64,000 nucleotides of DNA from VRUE01 sp036276735 (GCA_036276735.1 DASUOH010000041.1:24528-88527), one strand, 5' to 3'. Counted from the stretch's first letter, positions 50,636-59,141 are shown. Notes: generated by a model not told the origin, from the sequence alone. A program made the numbers and translations.

Positions 50636-51294
50636 GCCTCGCCGGCCCTCCGGCTCGCCCCCAGCAGGGCGTCGATACGCGCCAGCAGCTCACCGCGGCC
50701 GAGCAGGCCGAAGCTGGCGCGGTAAAGCGTCCCACCCGGATAGGCGTAGGCGAAGGTCGGACATCCGGCGACGCCGTAGAGGCGCGCGACGGCGCCGTCG
50801 CGGTCATAGCCGACTGGCATTTGCCAGCCGCGCTCCCGGACGAGATTGCGGACCTCGTCGCGATCGTCGCGGACGTTCAGCGACAGGAAGTGCACGCGAT
50901 CACGGTAGCGCCGGTACAGCGAGTCGAGAACGTCCTGCTGGTCGACGCAGTCGTCGCCTCCTTTGCTGAACCAGAAGCTGAGGACGAAGGGACGGTCGAA
51001 GAAGTCGCAGACGCGGATCGCCTCGCGCTCGGCGACACGGCAGGCAGGGACGCGACGAGCATCCGGCGGGCACGGCACCTGGGAGGTCTCGCAGTCGTCC
51101 TGGGCGATGTTCGCGTCGCCTTCGAGCCGCTCGCCCCGCGCGGCGGGTACCGCGAACTCTGGCAGCGGCCACCGCGGCGGCGACTCGTCGAGCCCCAGGG
51201 CGCCGCTGTCGGTGCCCCCCAGCTCGTTCAGCAACGCGACGACGACGACCGCGGCCAGAAGCAGCCCCGCGATCGCCGTGTAGCGGTCCCTCAT
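50632..51294 (-). CDS. Membrane-anchored thioredoxin-like protein
   Basis: A 220-residue protein with one N-terminal TM anchor (residues about 6-23). It has a TlpA/ResA-like thioredoxin fold: VLSFWFSKGGDDCVDQQDVLDSL, then FLSLNVRDDRDEVRNLVRERGWQMPVGYD and GVAGCPTFAYAYPGG (cis-Pro region). The usual CxxC active site is reduced to a single cysteine (GGDDCVDQ), so disulphide chemistry is probably altered. Extra cysteines precede the fold. It overlaps the RND exporter by 4 bp and follows it in the operon. Confidence 0.7.
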   Translation of the reverse strand: MRDRYTAIAGLLLAAVVVVALLNELGGTDSGALGLDESPPRWPLPEFAVPAARGERLEGDANIAQDDCETSQVPCPPDARRVPACRVAEREAIRVCDFFDRPFVLSFWFSKGGDDCVDQQDVLDSLYRRYRDRVHFLSLNVRDDRDEVRNLVRERGWQMPVGYDRDGAVARLYGVAGCPTFAYAYPGGTLYRASFGLLGRGELLARIDALLGASRRAGEA

Positions 51295-53756
51295 CGCCGG
51301 CCCTCAGCCCAGACCAGGACGGCGGGCAGGGCCAGCAGAACGGCGAGCAGTGCGGCGGTCAGGTCGATGACCGTCACAAGCCCGAAGTCGCGCAGCATCC
51401 GCACGTCGCTGACCAGGAGGACCGCGAAGCCGACGATCGCGGTTACGCCCGACGCCAGCACCGCGGCGCCGGTGCGCTCATAGGCCGCGGCTACCGCTCC
51501 CTGGGGCGACGCCCCGCGTCCCCGCTCCTCGTGGAAGCGAGCCGAGAGCAGAACGCTGAACTCGGTCGCGATCGCGATCGTCAAGGCCCCGAGCGCCGCC
51601 GACATCGGGTTTAGCGGCACATCCAAGAGCCAGACGACCAGGGCGCCCCAGCCGATCGCCAGCACTATTGGCACCAGCGGGACGACGGCGCGCGAGATAG
51701 ACCGGTAGGCGGCGAGCAGGATCAGCGCCACCGCGAGCAGTCCGACTAAGGACAGGAGGTGGCGACTGCTGCTCAGGTCCGACGCGGCCTGCGCGGCGAT
51801 AACAGGCACCCCCGCCAGCTGGACTTCCACCCCCTCGGGCGGGCCGCCCGGCTCGCCGGGCTTACCGACCGCTTCGCGCACCCGCTCGATCAGCTCCTGC
51901 TGGTCGCCCAGGTCCTGGGCGCGAATCCCGAAGCCGAGCAAGGTCGCTCCGGCCGGCAGTCTCGTCTCCGCCTCGAGCGTAGCCAGCTTCTGGAGGTCGT
52001 AGCCGGGCACCTGCCGCAGCGTCTCGCGCACGCCGCTCCTCGTCAGCCCGCCGTCACCCGCTCCGACCAGGTCCGACAGGGCAGGCCCCGGGCACAGTTC
52101 CGCTTTCAGGCAGCTGGGGTTCTCGCCCACGAACCCGCCGGCTTCGAGGGCCCGCTCTTTGAAGCCGGCCATCCATTCCAGGATCGCAGGCTCGGTGAGG
52201 TCGTCGGCCTTGACGACGACGTCCAACTCGCCCGAGACGCCCGTCGCCTCCTGAACCGCGTTCAGTTCTCGCACCGCCTCGACGTCCTGCGGCGCCAGCT
52301 CGCGGATGTCGGACACCGTCTCGATCTGCGTGCTCAGTCCCCATCCCAGGAGCGCCAACGCAACCCCGGCGAGCAAGACCCTCCTCGGGCGGGTGGCATG
52401 GAGATCTGGGGTCCTCGCCCGCAGCTTGCGAGGACGAGGATCCCCATCTGCATGACGGGACCCGCCCGCCGGAGCGCCGCGACGAAGGCTGAGCGCCGCG
52501 AAACCGGCCGTAAGGGACAGCAGGAAGGCGATCGCGATGCCAAGGACGAGCAGCCAGCCGAACTGGCGCACCATCGGCGTCGGCGAGAGCTGCAGGGCGA
52601 GGAACCCAGCCGCCGTCGCCAGAACGGCCGTGACGATCGTCGGACCGCCGCGAGCGGCCGCTTCGCGAGCGGCGTCCAGCCCGGGGGCGCCGGCCTCGAC
52701 CGCCTCGTCGTAGCGTGCCTGGAACTGGATCGCGTAGTCGACCGCGAGGCCGATCAGGATCGGCAGCACTGCGATGGAGGCGAGCGTGAGGTCGCCGCCA
52801 AGGAGCTTCAGCAGGCCGAAGGTGAGTGCGGCGGCGGCGAGGGCGAGGGCAAGAGGCAGCAGTCGGAAGCGGCTGCGGAAGACGAACAGCAGCGTCGCCG
52901 CCATCGCCAGCACCGCGGCGATCAGCAGTACCAGCATCGCGTCCTCGAGTGCGTCGGCGACGCCTTCGATCACGACCGGAACGCCGGAGACGATGTAGCT
53001 GCCGCCGCGCAGCGCGAAGCACGGCTCTGGCTGCCCCTGAAACTCGCAGGCGCGCCGCGGCGTCGTGTCGAAGACGGCGGCGCGGATCAGCTCGACCGCC
53101 CGGCGGCGCTGCTCGTCGCTGAGCGTCGACTTGAGGCGCACGATGATCTGGGTGCTGCGGCGATTTGGGAAGAGGTAGGAGAGGCGGGACTTCGGCGTGG
53201 CTCGCTGGCGGCGCAGGTCGAAGACGACGGCCGCGAGGAAGTCGGGGTTGGAGAGGCTTGGCTCGCTGGTGATCCCGTAGCGGGCGGCAAAGGTGAGGAG
53301 AAGCTCGCGCAGCCGCTGCGGCGGCACCCGGGCGATCAAGCGGCGCAGCTGGCGGGCAATCTGGATCGTCGCCTCGTTCAGGAACGTCGCCGGGCCCACT
53401 ACAGAGCGGACGGGTTCCATCCGGGCCAGCTCGGCGCAGGCTCCCGGCAGCGGCCTGGCACCGTCGGGCACCTTCGCCGCTAGGCAGCCCTCGAGCCGCA
53501 GCAAGCGGCCGAGATTGGCGGTGAGGATCAGCTCCTGCAGGTCCCCCTCGGCAACCACGACAATCGGTTCTTCGCCGAAGGCGTCCCGCACCTCCTCGGT
53601 CGCGCGGTAGCTGGCGGTATCGGTGTCGACCAGCGTGTCGGTGCCGGCGTCGGTCGACAACCGCATCGCTCCCACGCCAGCTATGAGAGCGAGGGAAACC
53701 GTGAGCCCGAGCATCAGGCGCGCATGGCGGACGGCCCAGGCTGCTACCGCTGGCAT
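51291..53756 (-). CDS. MMPL/RND exporter (HpnN-like)
   Basis: An 821-residue RND-superfamily exporter with 12 TM segments in two blocks of an SSD-like fold. TM1 is residues about 11-30; TM2-6 are about 275-420 (AVDYAIQFQARYDEA is the first SSD core). TM7 is near 460, and TM8-12 follow from about 660 (FSVLLSARFHEERGRG). Large periplasmic loops separate TM1-2 and TM7-8. It resembles hopanoid/lipid exporters (HpnN) and MmpL proteins. A palindromic repeat is inserted in frame between TM6 and TM7 (52386-52468), encoding about 28 basic residues. It follows the MlaF/MlaE genes on the same strand. Confidence 0.9.
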   Translation of the reverse strand: MPAVAAWAVRHARLMLGLTVSLALIAGVGAMRLSTDAGTDTLVDTDTASYRATEEVRDAFGEEPIVVVAEGDLQELILTANLGRLLRLEGCLAAKVPDGARPLPGACAELARMEPVRSVVGPATFLNEATIQIARQLRRLIARVPPQRLRELLLTFAARYGITSEPSLSNPDFLAAVVFDLRRQRATPKSRLSYLFPNRRSTQIIVRLKSTLSDEQRRRAVELIRAAVFDTTPRRACEFQGQPEPCFALRGGSYIVSGVPVVIEGVADALEDAMLVLLIAAVLAMAATLLFVFRSRFRLLPLALALAAAALTFGLLKLLGGDLTLASIAVLPILIGLAVDYAIQFQARYDEAVEAGAPGLDAAREAAARGGPTIVTAVLATAAGFLALQLSPTPMVRQFGWLLVLGIAIAFLLSLTAGFAALSLRRGAPAGGSRHADGDPRPRKLRARTPDLHATRPRRVLLAGVALALLGWGLSTQIETVSDIRELAPQDVEAVRELNAVQEATGVSGELDVVVKADDLTEPAILEWMAGFKERALEAGGFVGENPSCLKAELCPGPALSDLVGAGDGGLTRSGVRETLRQVPGYDLQKLATLEAETRLPAGATLLGFGIRAQDLGDQQELIERVREAVGKPGEPGGPPEGVEVQLAGVPVIAAQAASDLSSSRHLLSLVGLLAVALILLAAYRSISRAVVPLVPIVLAIGWGALVVWLLDVPLNPMSAALGALTIAIATEFSVLLSARFHEERGRGASPQGAVAAAYERTGAAVLASGVTAIVGFAVLLVSDVRMLRDFGLVTVIDLTAALLAVLLALPAVLVWAEGRR
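52386..52468. repeat. Palindromic repeat inside the RND exporter gene (copy 1)
   Basis: An 83-nt palindrome with outer arms CGGGCGGGT and ACCCGCCCG. Its 38-nt centre (52408-52445) is identical to that of copy 2 at 53790-53827. The outer stems differ between copies in a compensating way: the GCATG..AGAT and ATCTGCATG segments here against GCGTG..CGA and TCGCCGCG in copy 2. It encodes an Arg-rich linker between TM6 and TM7 of the exporter. Confidence 0.85.
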
Positions 53757-53768
53757 TCAGCCTCTTCT

Positions 53769-53850
53769 CGGGCGGGTGGCGTGGCGATGGGGGTCCTCGC
53801 CCGCAGCTTGCGAGGACGAGGATCCCCCTCGCCGCGACAGGACCCGCCCG
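53769..53850. repeat. Palindromic repeat between MlaF and RND exporter genes (copy 2)
   Basis: An 82-nt palindrome with the same centre as copy 1, located between the mlaF-like stop (53861) and the RND start (53756) in the same operon. It could act as an attenuator or mRNA-stability element between the two genes, or be a mobile repeat. Confidence 0.85.
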
Positions 53851-53860
53851 CCGATCCCGC

Positions 53861-54865
53861 TCAATCCATCGACAGCGGACCGGAGACGTCCGCGTTCAAG
53901 AACTGGTGCACGAACTGGTTTTCTGAGTCGAACAGTTCCTCTTTGGGTCCGGACTCGACGATTTTGCCGTTCCAGAGGACGGCGATGAAGTCAGAGATCC
54001 GCCGCGCGGTGTTGAGGTCGTGGCTGATCACGAGATAGCAGCCGCCGTTCTCGGCGTGGACCTCGCGGATCAGCTCGCAGAGCAGCGCCGTACGCACCGG
54101 GTCCAGGCCGGAGTCGGGCTCGTCGAACATGACGATCGCCGGTTCGAGCACCAGCGCCCGCGCGAAGCCGGCGCGCTTGCGCATCCCCCCCGAGAGCTCG
54201 TTCGGCATCTTGTAAATCGCCTCGGAGAGCCCCACCTCCTTGAGGCGGCGGTTGACGATCTCGCCGATCTCCTCCTCGCCTTTGTCGGTGTGCTGGCGCA
54301 GCGGGAAGGCGGTGTTGTCGTAGATATTCATCGAGCCGAACAGCGCCCCGTCCTGGAAGAGCAGGCCGAACTTTTTGCGCACCTCGAAGAGTTCGTCGTC
54401 GGTCATGTTCGGAATCGATTCGCCGTGCACCAGCACGTCGCCGTGGTCGGGGTAGAGCAGGCCGACGATGTGCTTGATCAGCACGCTCTTGCCGGTTCCC
54501 GAAGGGCCGAGGACCATCGAGACCTGATCTTCGGGCAGCCCCAGGTTGAGCCCGTTGAGGATGCGGGCGCGGCCAAACTGCTTGACGAGGTCGATGATCT
54601 CGATCGCGTCCTCGCTGCCGTGGTCGCGCTTGCGACCGGTGTGGAAGCGGTAGGGATCGCTCTCGCCCGGGTCGACGCCGGGGATGACGAAGTCGCGGCC
54701 CATGGTGGCGCCGTCGTCGCTGACGTAGGGGCCCTCGGAGCGCCCCCGCGGCGCCGGCGTCTCTTCGACCGGCGGTTCGGGGTCGGCGTTGCGCGCCGCG
54801 TCGGCGGTGTCCGCGCCGGCCTCTGCTTCGACTTCTTCGTGGCGCTGGTCGTCGTCTATGGACAT
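53861..54865 (-). CDS. MlaF/MceG-type ABC ATPase
   Basis: A 334-residue ATPase of the Mla/Mce lipid-transport type. Walker A is LGPSGTGKSVLIKHI, the Q-loop is KFGLLFQDGALFGSMNIYDN, the signature is LSGGMRKRAGFARALVLEPAIVMFDEPDSGLD and the H-loop is VISHDLNTARRISDF. FQDGALFxSxxVxDN and MRKRAGFARAL are MlaF hallmarks. An acidic, Pro-rich N-terminal extension of about 85 residues precedes the domain. It pairs with the two MlaE-like permeases just upstream. Confidence 0.92.
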   Translation of the reverse strand: MSIDDDQRHEEVEAEAGADTADAARNADPEPPVEETPAPRGRSEGPYVSDDGATMGRDFVIPGVDPGESDPYRFHTGRKRDHGSEDAIEIIDLVKQFGRARILNGLNLGLPEDQVSMVLGPSGTGKSVLIKHIVGLLYPDHGDVLVHGESIPNMTDDELFEVRKKFGLLFQDGALFGSMNIYDNTAFPLRQHTDKGEEEIGEIVNRRLKEVGLSEAIYKMPNELSGGMRKRAGFARALVLEPAIVMFDEPDSGLDPVRTALLCELIREVHAENGGCYLVISHDLNTARRISDFIAVLWNGKIVESGPKEELFDSENQFVHQFLNADVSGPLSMD

Positions 54866-54872
54866 CGCTCGT

Positions 54873-55670
54873 TCAGCCTCCTATCGGCGCTCGCGGATTC
54901 GCTCCCCAGAAGACCAGGGTGCCCAGCATCCCGATGATGTGCACCAGGACGATGTTGAGGACCATCGACTTCGCGGTCGCGGTGCCGACGCCGACCGGCC
55001 CGCCCGAGGCGGTGTAGCCGTAGTAGCAGCCGACCAGGACTATCGCGGTCGCCATGAACATTCCCTTGATCAAGCTGAAGATCAGGTCGGGCGGGTTCTG
55101 GAACATCCAGAAGATCAGCAGGTAGCCACCCGAGGAGACGTCGCCGATCTGTTCGACCACGGCCAGGTAGCTGGCGTAGAACATGATCCCGATCCCAACC
55201 AGGTAGATGAACGGGAACGCCAGCCACGCGGCCAGCAGGCGGGTCGCGGCGAGGAAGGTGACGGGTGGCACGCCCATCACCTCGAGTGCGTCGATCTCGT
55301 CGGAGATCCGCATCGCGCCGAGCTCGGCGACGATCCCGGTCCCGACCTTGGCCGAGAGCATGTAGCCGAACGCGTAGGGCATGATCTCGCGCAGGTCGCA
55401 CCAGGCCGAGAAGAGGCCGGCGAAGGCGGGTGCGCCCTGGGCGCGCAGCAGGTAGGCGCCCTCGATGCCGCACTGCAGGCCGAGGATGAAGACGAGGCCC
55501 CAGATGATCAACGCCGAGCCGAGGATCAGGATGCCGGCCTGGCGCAGGCTCTCGCCGAAGAAGCGCAGGACGCGACCCGAGTAGACGAGGCCGGCGACGC
55601 GCGAGCCGAAGCGGGCAATCTCGCCGAAGGAGTCGAGCCAACCGCGGGGGACGGCGAGCCAGCCGGTCAT
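54873..55670 (-). CDS. MlaE/YrbE-type permease 2
   Basis: A 265-residue MlaE-family integral membrane protein with about five TM segments. It shows the MlaE core DLREIMPYAFGYMLSAKVGTGIVAELGAMRISDEIDALEVMGVPPVTFLAATRLLA (residues about 93-148), the IDALEVMGVP-type motif, and a C-terminal VGCYYGYTASGGPVGVGTATAKSMV. It overlaps the first permease by ATGA and leads to the ATPase after 7 bp. Confidence 0.92.
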   Translation of the reverse strand: MTGWLAVPRGWLDSFGEIARFGSRVAGLVYSGRVLRFFGESLRQAGILILGSALIIWGLVFILGLQCGIEGAYLLRAQGAPAFAGLFSAWCDLREIMPYAFGYMLSAKVGTGIVAELGAMRISDEIDALEVMGVPPVTFLAATRLLAAWLAFPFIYLVGIGIMFYASYLAVVEQIGDVSSGGYLLIFWMFQNPPDLIFSLIKGMFMATAIVLVGCYYGYTASGGPVGVGTATAKSMVLNIVLVHIIGMLGTLVFWGANPRAPIGG

Positions 55671-56476
55671 CGGATGGTCTGCAGCTCCGGGTTGGTGGCG
55701 AGCAGCGTCTGGGTGAAGACGTAGTTGAAGGCAAAGACGCCCATGAAGGAGATGACCACCGCCTGGTTGACGGCGCGGCCGACCCCCGCGGCGCCGCCCG
55801 AGGCGGTCATTCCCTTGTAACAGCAGACGACGGCGATGATCGCGCCGAACAGCGTGCACTTGATGACCGAGCCCCAGAGGTCGGTGATCGAGGCGTTAGA
55901 GAAGAGCGTCGCGAAGAAGCCGCCGAGCGGCTGGCTGTAGACCATCTCGGTGAGGATGCCACCGCTGATTCCGAAGACCAGCGCGTAGATGTCGAGCAGT
56001 CCGGTGATCAACATCAGCGCCAGGAAACGCGGCACGACCAGGTTCTTGATCGGATCGACGCCCAGCACCTGCAGGGCGTCGAGCTCCTCGCGGATCTTGC
56101 GGGCGCCGAGATCGGCGGTGATCGCGGTGCCGGCGACGCCGGCGACGACGACGGCGGTCACGAACGGCGCGAACTCGCGGATCGAGGCGAGCACGAAGAA
56201 GCCGCCCAGCCGGTCGAGGGCGCCGAAGAGATTGAGGATGTTGGCCGCCTGCAGGCCAGGCGCGCCGAAGCCGAAGGCGACGGTCGAGATCAGCAGCGGG
56301 AACCAGCAGAGTTGCAGGGCGAAGAGGAACTGGCCGATGAACTCCTCGCCGTAGGGATAAGGCGGTTTGACGGCGGAGACCAGCGTCCTCCCGGTGAGGA
56401 TCATCATGTCCCCCACCTGTTCGAAGAACGACTTGGCGGGTGCGAAGCTTCGACCTATCGTTGCGGCTCTGTTCAT
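55667..56476 (-). CDS. MlaE/YrbE-type permease 1
   Basis: A 269-residue MlaE-family permease. It has REFAPFVTAVVVAGVAGTAITADLGARKIREELDALQVLGVDPIKNLVVPRFLALML (residues about 106-162) and the C-terminal CCYKGMTASGGAAGVGRAVNQAVVISF. The ATG at 56476 has GGAGGAGCA directly upstream. Two different YrbE-type permeases with one ATPase is the Mce transporter arrangement, but no MCE/MlaD gene is in this window, so the substrate-binding component is elsewhere or replaced by other proteins here. Confidence 0.92.
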   Translation of the reverse strand: MNRAATIGRSFAPAKSFFEQVGDMMILTGRTLVSAVKPPYPYGEEFIGQFLFALQLCWFPLLISTVAFGFGAPGLQAANILNLFGALDRLGGFFVLASIREFAPFVTAVVVAGVAGTAITADLGARKIREELDALQVLGVDPIKNLVVPRFLALMLITGLLDIYALVFGISGGILTEMVYSQPLGGFFATLFSNASITDLWGSVIKCTLFGAIIAVVCCYKGMTASGGAAGVGRAVNQAVVISFMGVFAFNYVFTQTLLATNPELQTIR

Positions 56477-56520
56477 TGCTCCTCCGGCAAGCGGGTCCGC
56501 CCCCGCGGCCACTCGGTCAC

Positions 56521-57279
56521 ATGAGTCTATGGGATGTGCAACGCGCGACAGTTAGCGGACTGTTGAGATCGCGGTTGCTATGTTCCGCCGCCTTGGGGGG
56601 ACAGCGCAGACACGCACGGCGTTCCCGTATCGGCGCCATCGCGATCGCGGCTCTGGCCGCCACCGCGATCGCCGCCTGCGGCGACGACTCCACCTCGGAC
56701 CCCGACGGCGCCGAGGCGCAGGGACCCTTCGAGGTCAAGGTGGTCGAAGCCGACTTCCCGACCCGGCAGCGGCTCGGCCAGACGGTCCTGCTGCGGCTCG
56801 CGGTGCGCAACACCGACCAGGAGACCGTGCCGGCGCTGACGACGACCGTCTCGATCGCGGGCGAGGACGGCGAAGGCTCCTCGCTTCCCTTTGCGATCCG
56901 CAGCCGGGAACCGGGCTTGGCGCAGCCCGACAGGCCGGTCTGGGTGCTATCCGAGAAATACCCGCGCATCTTCGGCTCGACCGAGTCGGCGGGAGCCGAA
57001 AACGCCAGCCGCAAGACTTTCGACTTCGGGCCGCTGGAGCCGGGCGAGACGGTCAAGGCCGTCTGGAAGCTGACCGCTTCGCGTAGCGGCACCTACCGGC
57101 TGCTCTACGAGGTGGGCGCCGGGCTCAGCGGCGAGACGAAAGCCGAGACCGCGTCGGGCGTCGAGGCGGGGGGCTCGTTCACGGTTCGGATCACCGAGGT
57201 GACCCCGGAAACGGTCGTGACCGACAGCGGTGAGGTGGTCGAGGTCAAACGCGGCGAACAGGCTCAAGCCAATCGCTAG
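56521..57279 (+). CDS. Secreted lipoprotein
   Basis: A 252-residue lipoprotein from ATG 56521, though a TTG at 56563 is also possible. The signal peptide is RIGAIAIAALAATAIAAC with lipobox AIAAC (near residue 53 from 56521), so the long N-terminus is doubtful. The mature part is beta-rich, with GQTVLLRLAVRNTDQETVPALTTTVS and GPLEPGETVKAVWKLTASRSGTYRLLYEVGAGLSG, like DUF11/CARDB-type beta-sandwich domains. It is adjacent to the sugar dehydrogenase gene (10 bp) and likely co-transcribed. Confidence 0.65.
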   Translation: MSLWDVQRATVSGLLRSRLLCSAALGGQRRHARRSRIGAIAIAALAATAIAACGDDSTSDPDGAEAQGPFEVKVVEADFPTRQRLGQTVLLRLAVRNTDQETVPALTTTVSIAGEDGEGSSLPFAIRSREPGLAQPDRPVWVLSEKYPRIFGSTESAGAENASRKTFDFGPLEPGETVKAVWKLTASRSGTYRLLYEVGAGLSGETKAETASGVEAGGSFTVRITEVTPETVVTDSGEVVEVKRGEQAQANR

Positions 57280-57289
57280 CGTCTCCCAC

Positions 57290-58495
57290 ATGGGACGCCG
57301 TGCCGCTTATTGCCTCGCCTCCGCCTCCCTTGCACTGACCGCGCTGCCCGCCTGCGGCGAGGCGAAGGACGACGCCAAGACCGGGCCGGCGCGGCAGGTT
57401 GAGAAGGCCGACGCGAGCGCCAGTCCCAAGGTCGGGCTGAAGCGCATCGGCAGCTTCGCCAGCCCGGTCTACGTGACCGGCGCCCCCGGCTACCCGCGCT
57501 TGCTCTTCGTCGTCGAGCAGGCCGGCACCATCCGGGTCCTGAGCGGCGGCAAGCGCCTGCCGCGGCCGTTCCTGGACATCCGGGACCTGGTGTCTTTCGG
57601 CGGTGAGCGCGGCTTGCTCTCGATTGCCTTCCCGCCCGACTACAGGCAAAGCGGGCGCTTCTACGTCTACTTCACCGACGGCGAGGGCGACATCCGGGTC
57701 GAGGAGTTCAAGCGGCGTAGCCCGACCCGGGCGGCCAGCGGCTCGCGCCGCCCCCTGATCGAGATTCCGCACCAGGCAAATGCCAACCACAACGGCGGCC
57801 AGCTTCAGTTCCTCGGCAACCTGCTCTTCTTCGGCACCGGCGACGGCGGCTCGGGGGGCGATCCGCCCAATAACGCCCAGGATCGGGAGAGCCTGCTCGG
57901 GAAGCTGCTGCGGATCGACCCGCGCCCGTCCGGTGGACAGCCCTACAGGGTGCCGGGAGACAACCCATTCGTCGGCCGGTCAGGGCGCGACGAGATCTAC
58001 AGCCTCGGCCTGCGCAATCCGTTCCGCTTCTCTTTCGATCGAGTGACCGCGGCAAAGCCGCGGATCGCGATCGCCGACGTCGGCCAGGACCGCTTCGAGG
58101 AGCTCGACTACCTCGGCGTCGGGGCGGCAAATGGCGCCAACTTCGGCTGGGATGCCTTCGAGGGATTCTCCCGCTACGGGGGCGCCAACAGCGGCACGCC
58201 CGACCCCGGCGGAACGGTGAAGCCGATCTTCACCTACGGCCGCGGCCGCGGCTGCACGATCATCGGCGGCTATGTCGTCGGCGACCCCCGCCTTCCCGCA
58301 CTGCGCGGCCGCTACCTCTACGCCGACCTCTGCGAGGGCCAGCTGCGCAGTCTGGTGCCGCATCTGCGGCGCGCCAGCGGCGACCGCTCGCTCGGGCTCA
58401 GGGTGTCCACGCCAAGCTCGTTTGGCGTGGACACCCGTGGCCGCGTTTACGTCGTCTCTCTCGAAGGTCCCGTCTTCAGGCTCGTTCCGCGCTAG
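57290..58495 (+). CDS. PQQ-dependent sugar dehydrogenase-like lipoprotein
   Basis: A 401-residue six-bladed beta-propeller oxidoreductase of the soluble glucose/sorbosone dehydrogenase (GSDH) family. The lipobox is LPAC (residue about 22). Family segments are RLLFVVEQAGTIRVL, GGERGLLSIAFPPDY, YVYFTDGEGDIRVEEF, NANHNGGQLQFLGNLLFFGTGDGGSGGDP (catalytic His and Ca2+-binding region), GLRNPFRFSFD, and IADVGQDRFEELDYLGVGAANGANFGWDAFEG. It would oxidise sugars at the cell surface with PQQ as cofactor. A 15-bp perfect hairpin lies within the 3' end of the gene (58401-58436). Confidence 0.85.
   Translation: MGRRAAYCLASASLALTALPACGEAKDDAKTGPARQVEKADASASPKVGLKRIGSFASPVYVTGAPGYPRLLFVVEQAGTIRVLSGGKRLPRPFLDIRDLVSFGGERGLLSIAFPPDYRQSGRFYVYFTDGEGDIRVEEFKRRSPTRAASGSRRPLIEIPHQANANHNGGQLQFLGNLLFFGTGDGGSGGDPPNNAQDRESLLGKLLRIDPRPSGGQPYRVPGDNPFVGRSGRDEIYSLGLRNPFRFSFDRVTAAKPRIAIADVGQDRFEELDYLGVGAANGANFGWDAFEGFSRYGGANSGTPDPGGTVKPIFTYGRGRGCTIIGGYVVGDPRLPALRGRYLYADLCEGQLRSLVPHLRRASGDRSLGLRVSTPSSFGVDTRGRVYVVSLEGPVFRLVPR
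58401..58436. repeat. Perfect 15-bp hairpin inside the sugar dehydrogenase gene
   Basis: GGGTGTCCACGCCAA (58401-58415) and TTGGCGTGGACACCC (58422-58436) are perfect complements with a 6-nt loop. The hairpin falls in codons for VSTPSSFGVDTRGR near the end of the gene. It has no T-run on the plus strand, so a terminator role is uncertain. Confidence 0.7.
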
Positions 58496-59115
58496 CGGCG
58501 GGCGTAGGGGTCGATGTAGAGGTCATCGACCTGCCACTGCCCCTTGCTGTCCAGCGGCGTGATGCGGATCTGGATGTAGCTCGGGATCAGGGTCCCGACG
58601 ATGGTCGCGAGGCTGAGCACCGTCGACATCTGCTGCGTCGGCGCCCATTCCGGGCCGGCGGTCACCGTGCTTATGGCCTTGGTGCGGACGAGGCCGAGCA
58701 GCTTGTAAACGGCCTCGACGCGCAGGCGAGACGTCGGATCGCCGCTGTTGCGGGCGAACATCCGGAACAGCGGCGTGTCGAGGCGCATGCAGACGGGCGG
58801 GCTTCCGGCCGAGCTGCCGGCCGGCAGCGACAGCGAGCGGCTGTCTGCGCCGTCGTTGAGGTAGTAGCTCTCGTTGCCGTCGACCACAGCCGCGCCACGA
58901 CTGAGCGACCAGCCAGCTGCGCCAGCCTCAAAGCCGCCGTCGGGGGCCAGCACGTAGTGCTTGGTGTCGCCCCACGACGCGAAGACCTGCTCGGCGCCGC
59001 TGTAGTTACATGCCTGAGCGGCGGCCGGACCGAGCGCGAAGAGCGCCGCCGTCGCGGCAAGCACGCCGATCAGCTTGGTCGGGACTTTCAGGATTTTGAT
59101 CGAGCTGAACTTCAT
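58492..59115 (-). CDS. Secreted beta-rich protein under c-di-GMP-I riboswitch control
   Basis: A 207-residue exported protein. The signal peptide runs to about residue 34 (VLAATAALFALGPAAAQA, then mature CNYSGAEQV). The rest has a jelly-roll-like CBM pattern: FEAGAAGWSLSRGAAVVDGNESYYLN, then SLSLPAGSSAGSPPVCMRLDTPLFRMF and a C-terminal strand QWQVDDLYIDPYARR. Two cysteines may form a disulphide. Adhesion or matrix binding is a reasonable guess, not shown. The ATG at 59115 has GGGAGG upstream. Its leader carries the riboswitch at 59162, so its expression should respond to c-di-GMP. Confidence 0.7.
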   Translation of the reverse strand: MKFSSIKILKVPTKLIGVLAATAALFALGPAAAQACNYSGAEQVFASWGDTKHYVLAPDGGFEAGAAGWSLSRGAAVVDGNESYYLNDGADSRSLSLPAGSSAGSPPVCMRLDTPLFRMFARNSGDPTSRLRVEAVYKLLGLVRTKAISTVTAGPEWAPTQQMSTVLSLATIVGTLIPSYIQIRITPLDSKGQWQVDDLYIDPYARR

Positions 59116-59141
59116 CAGGACCTCCCTTGTCGCATGCCAAA

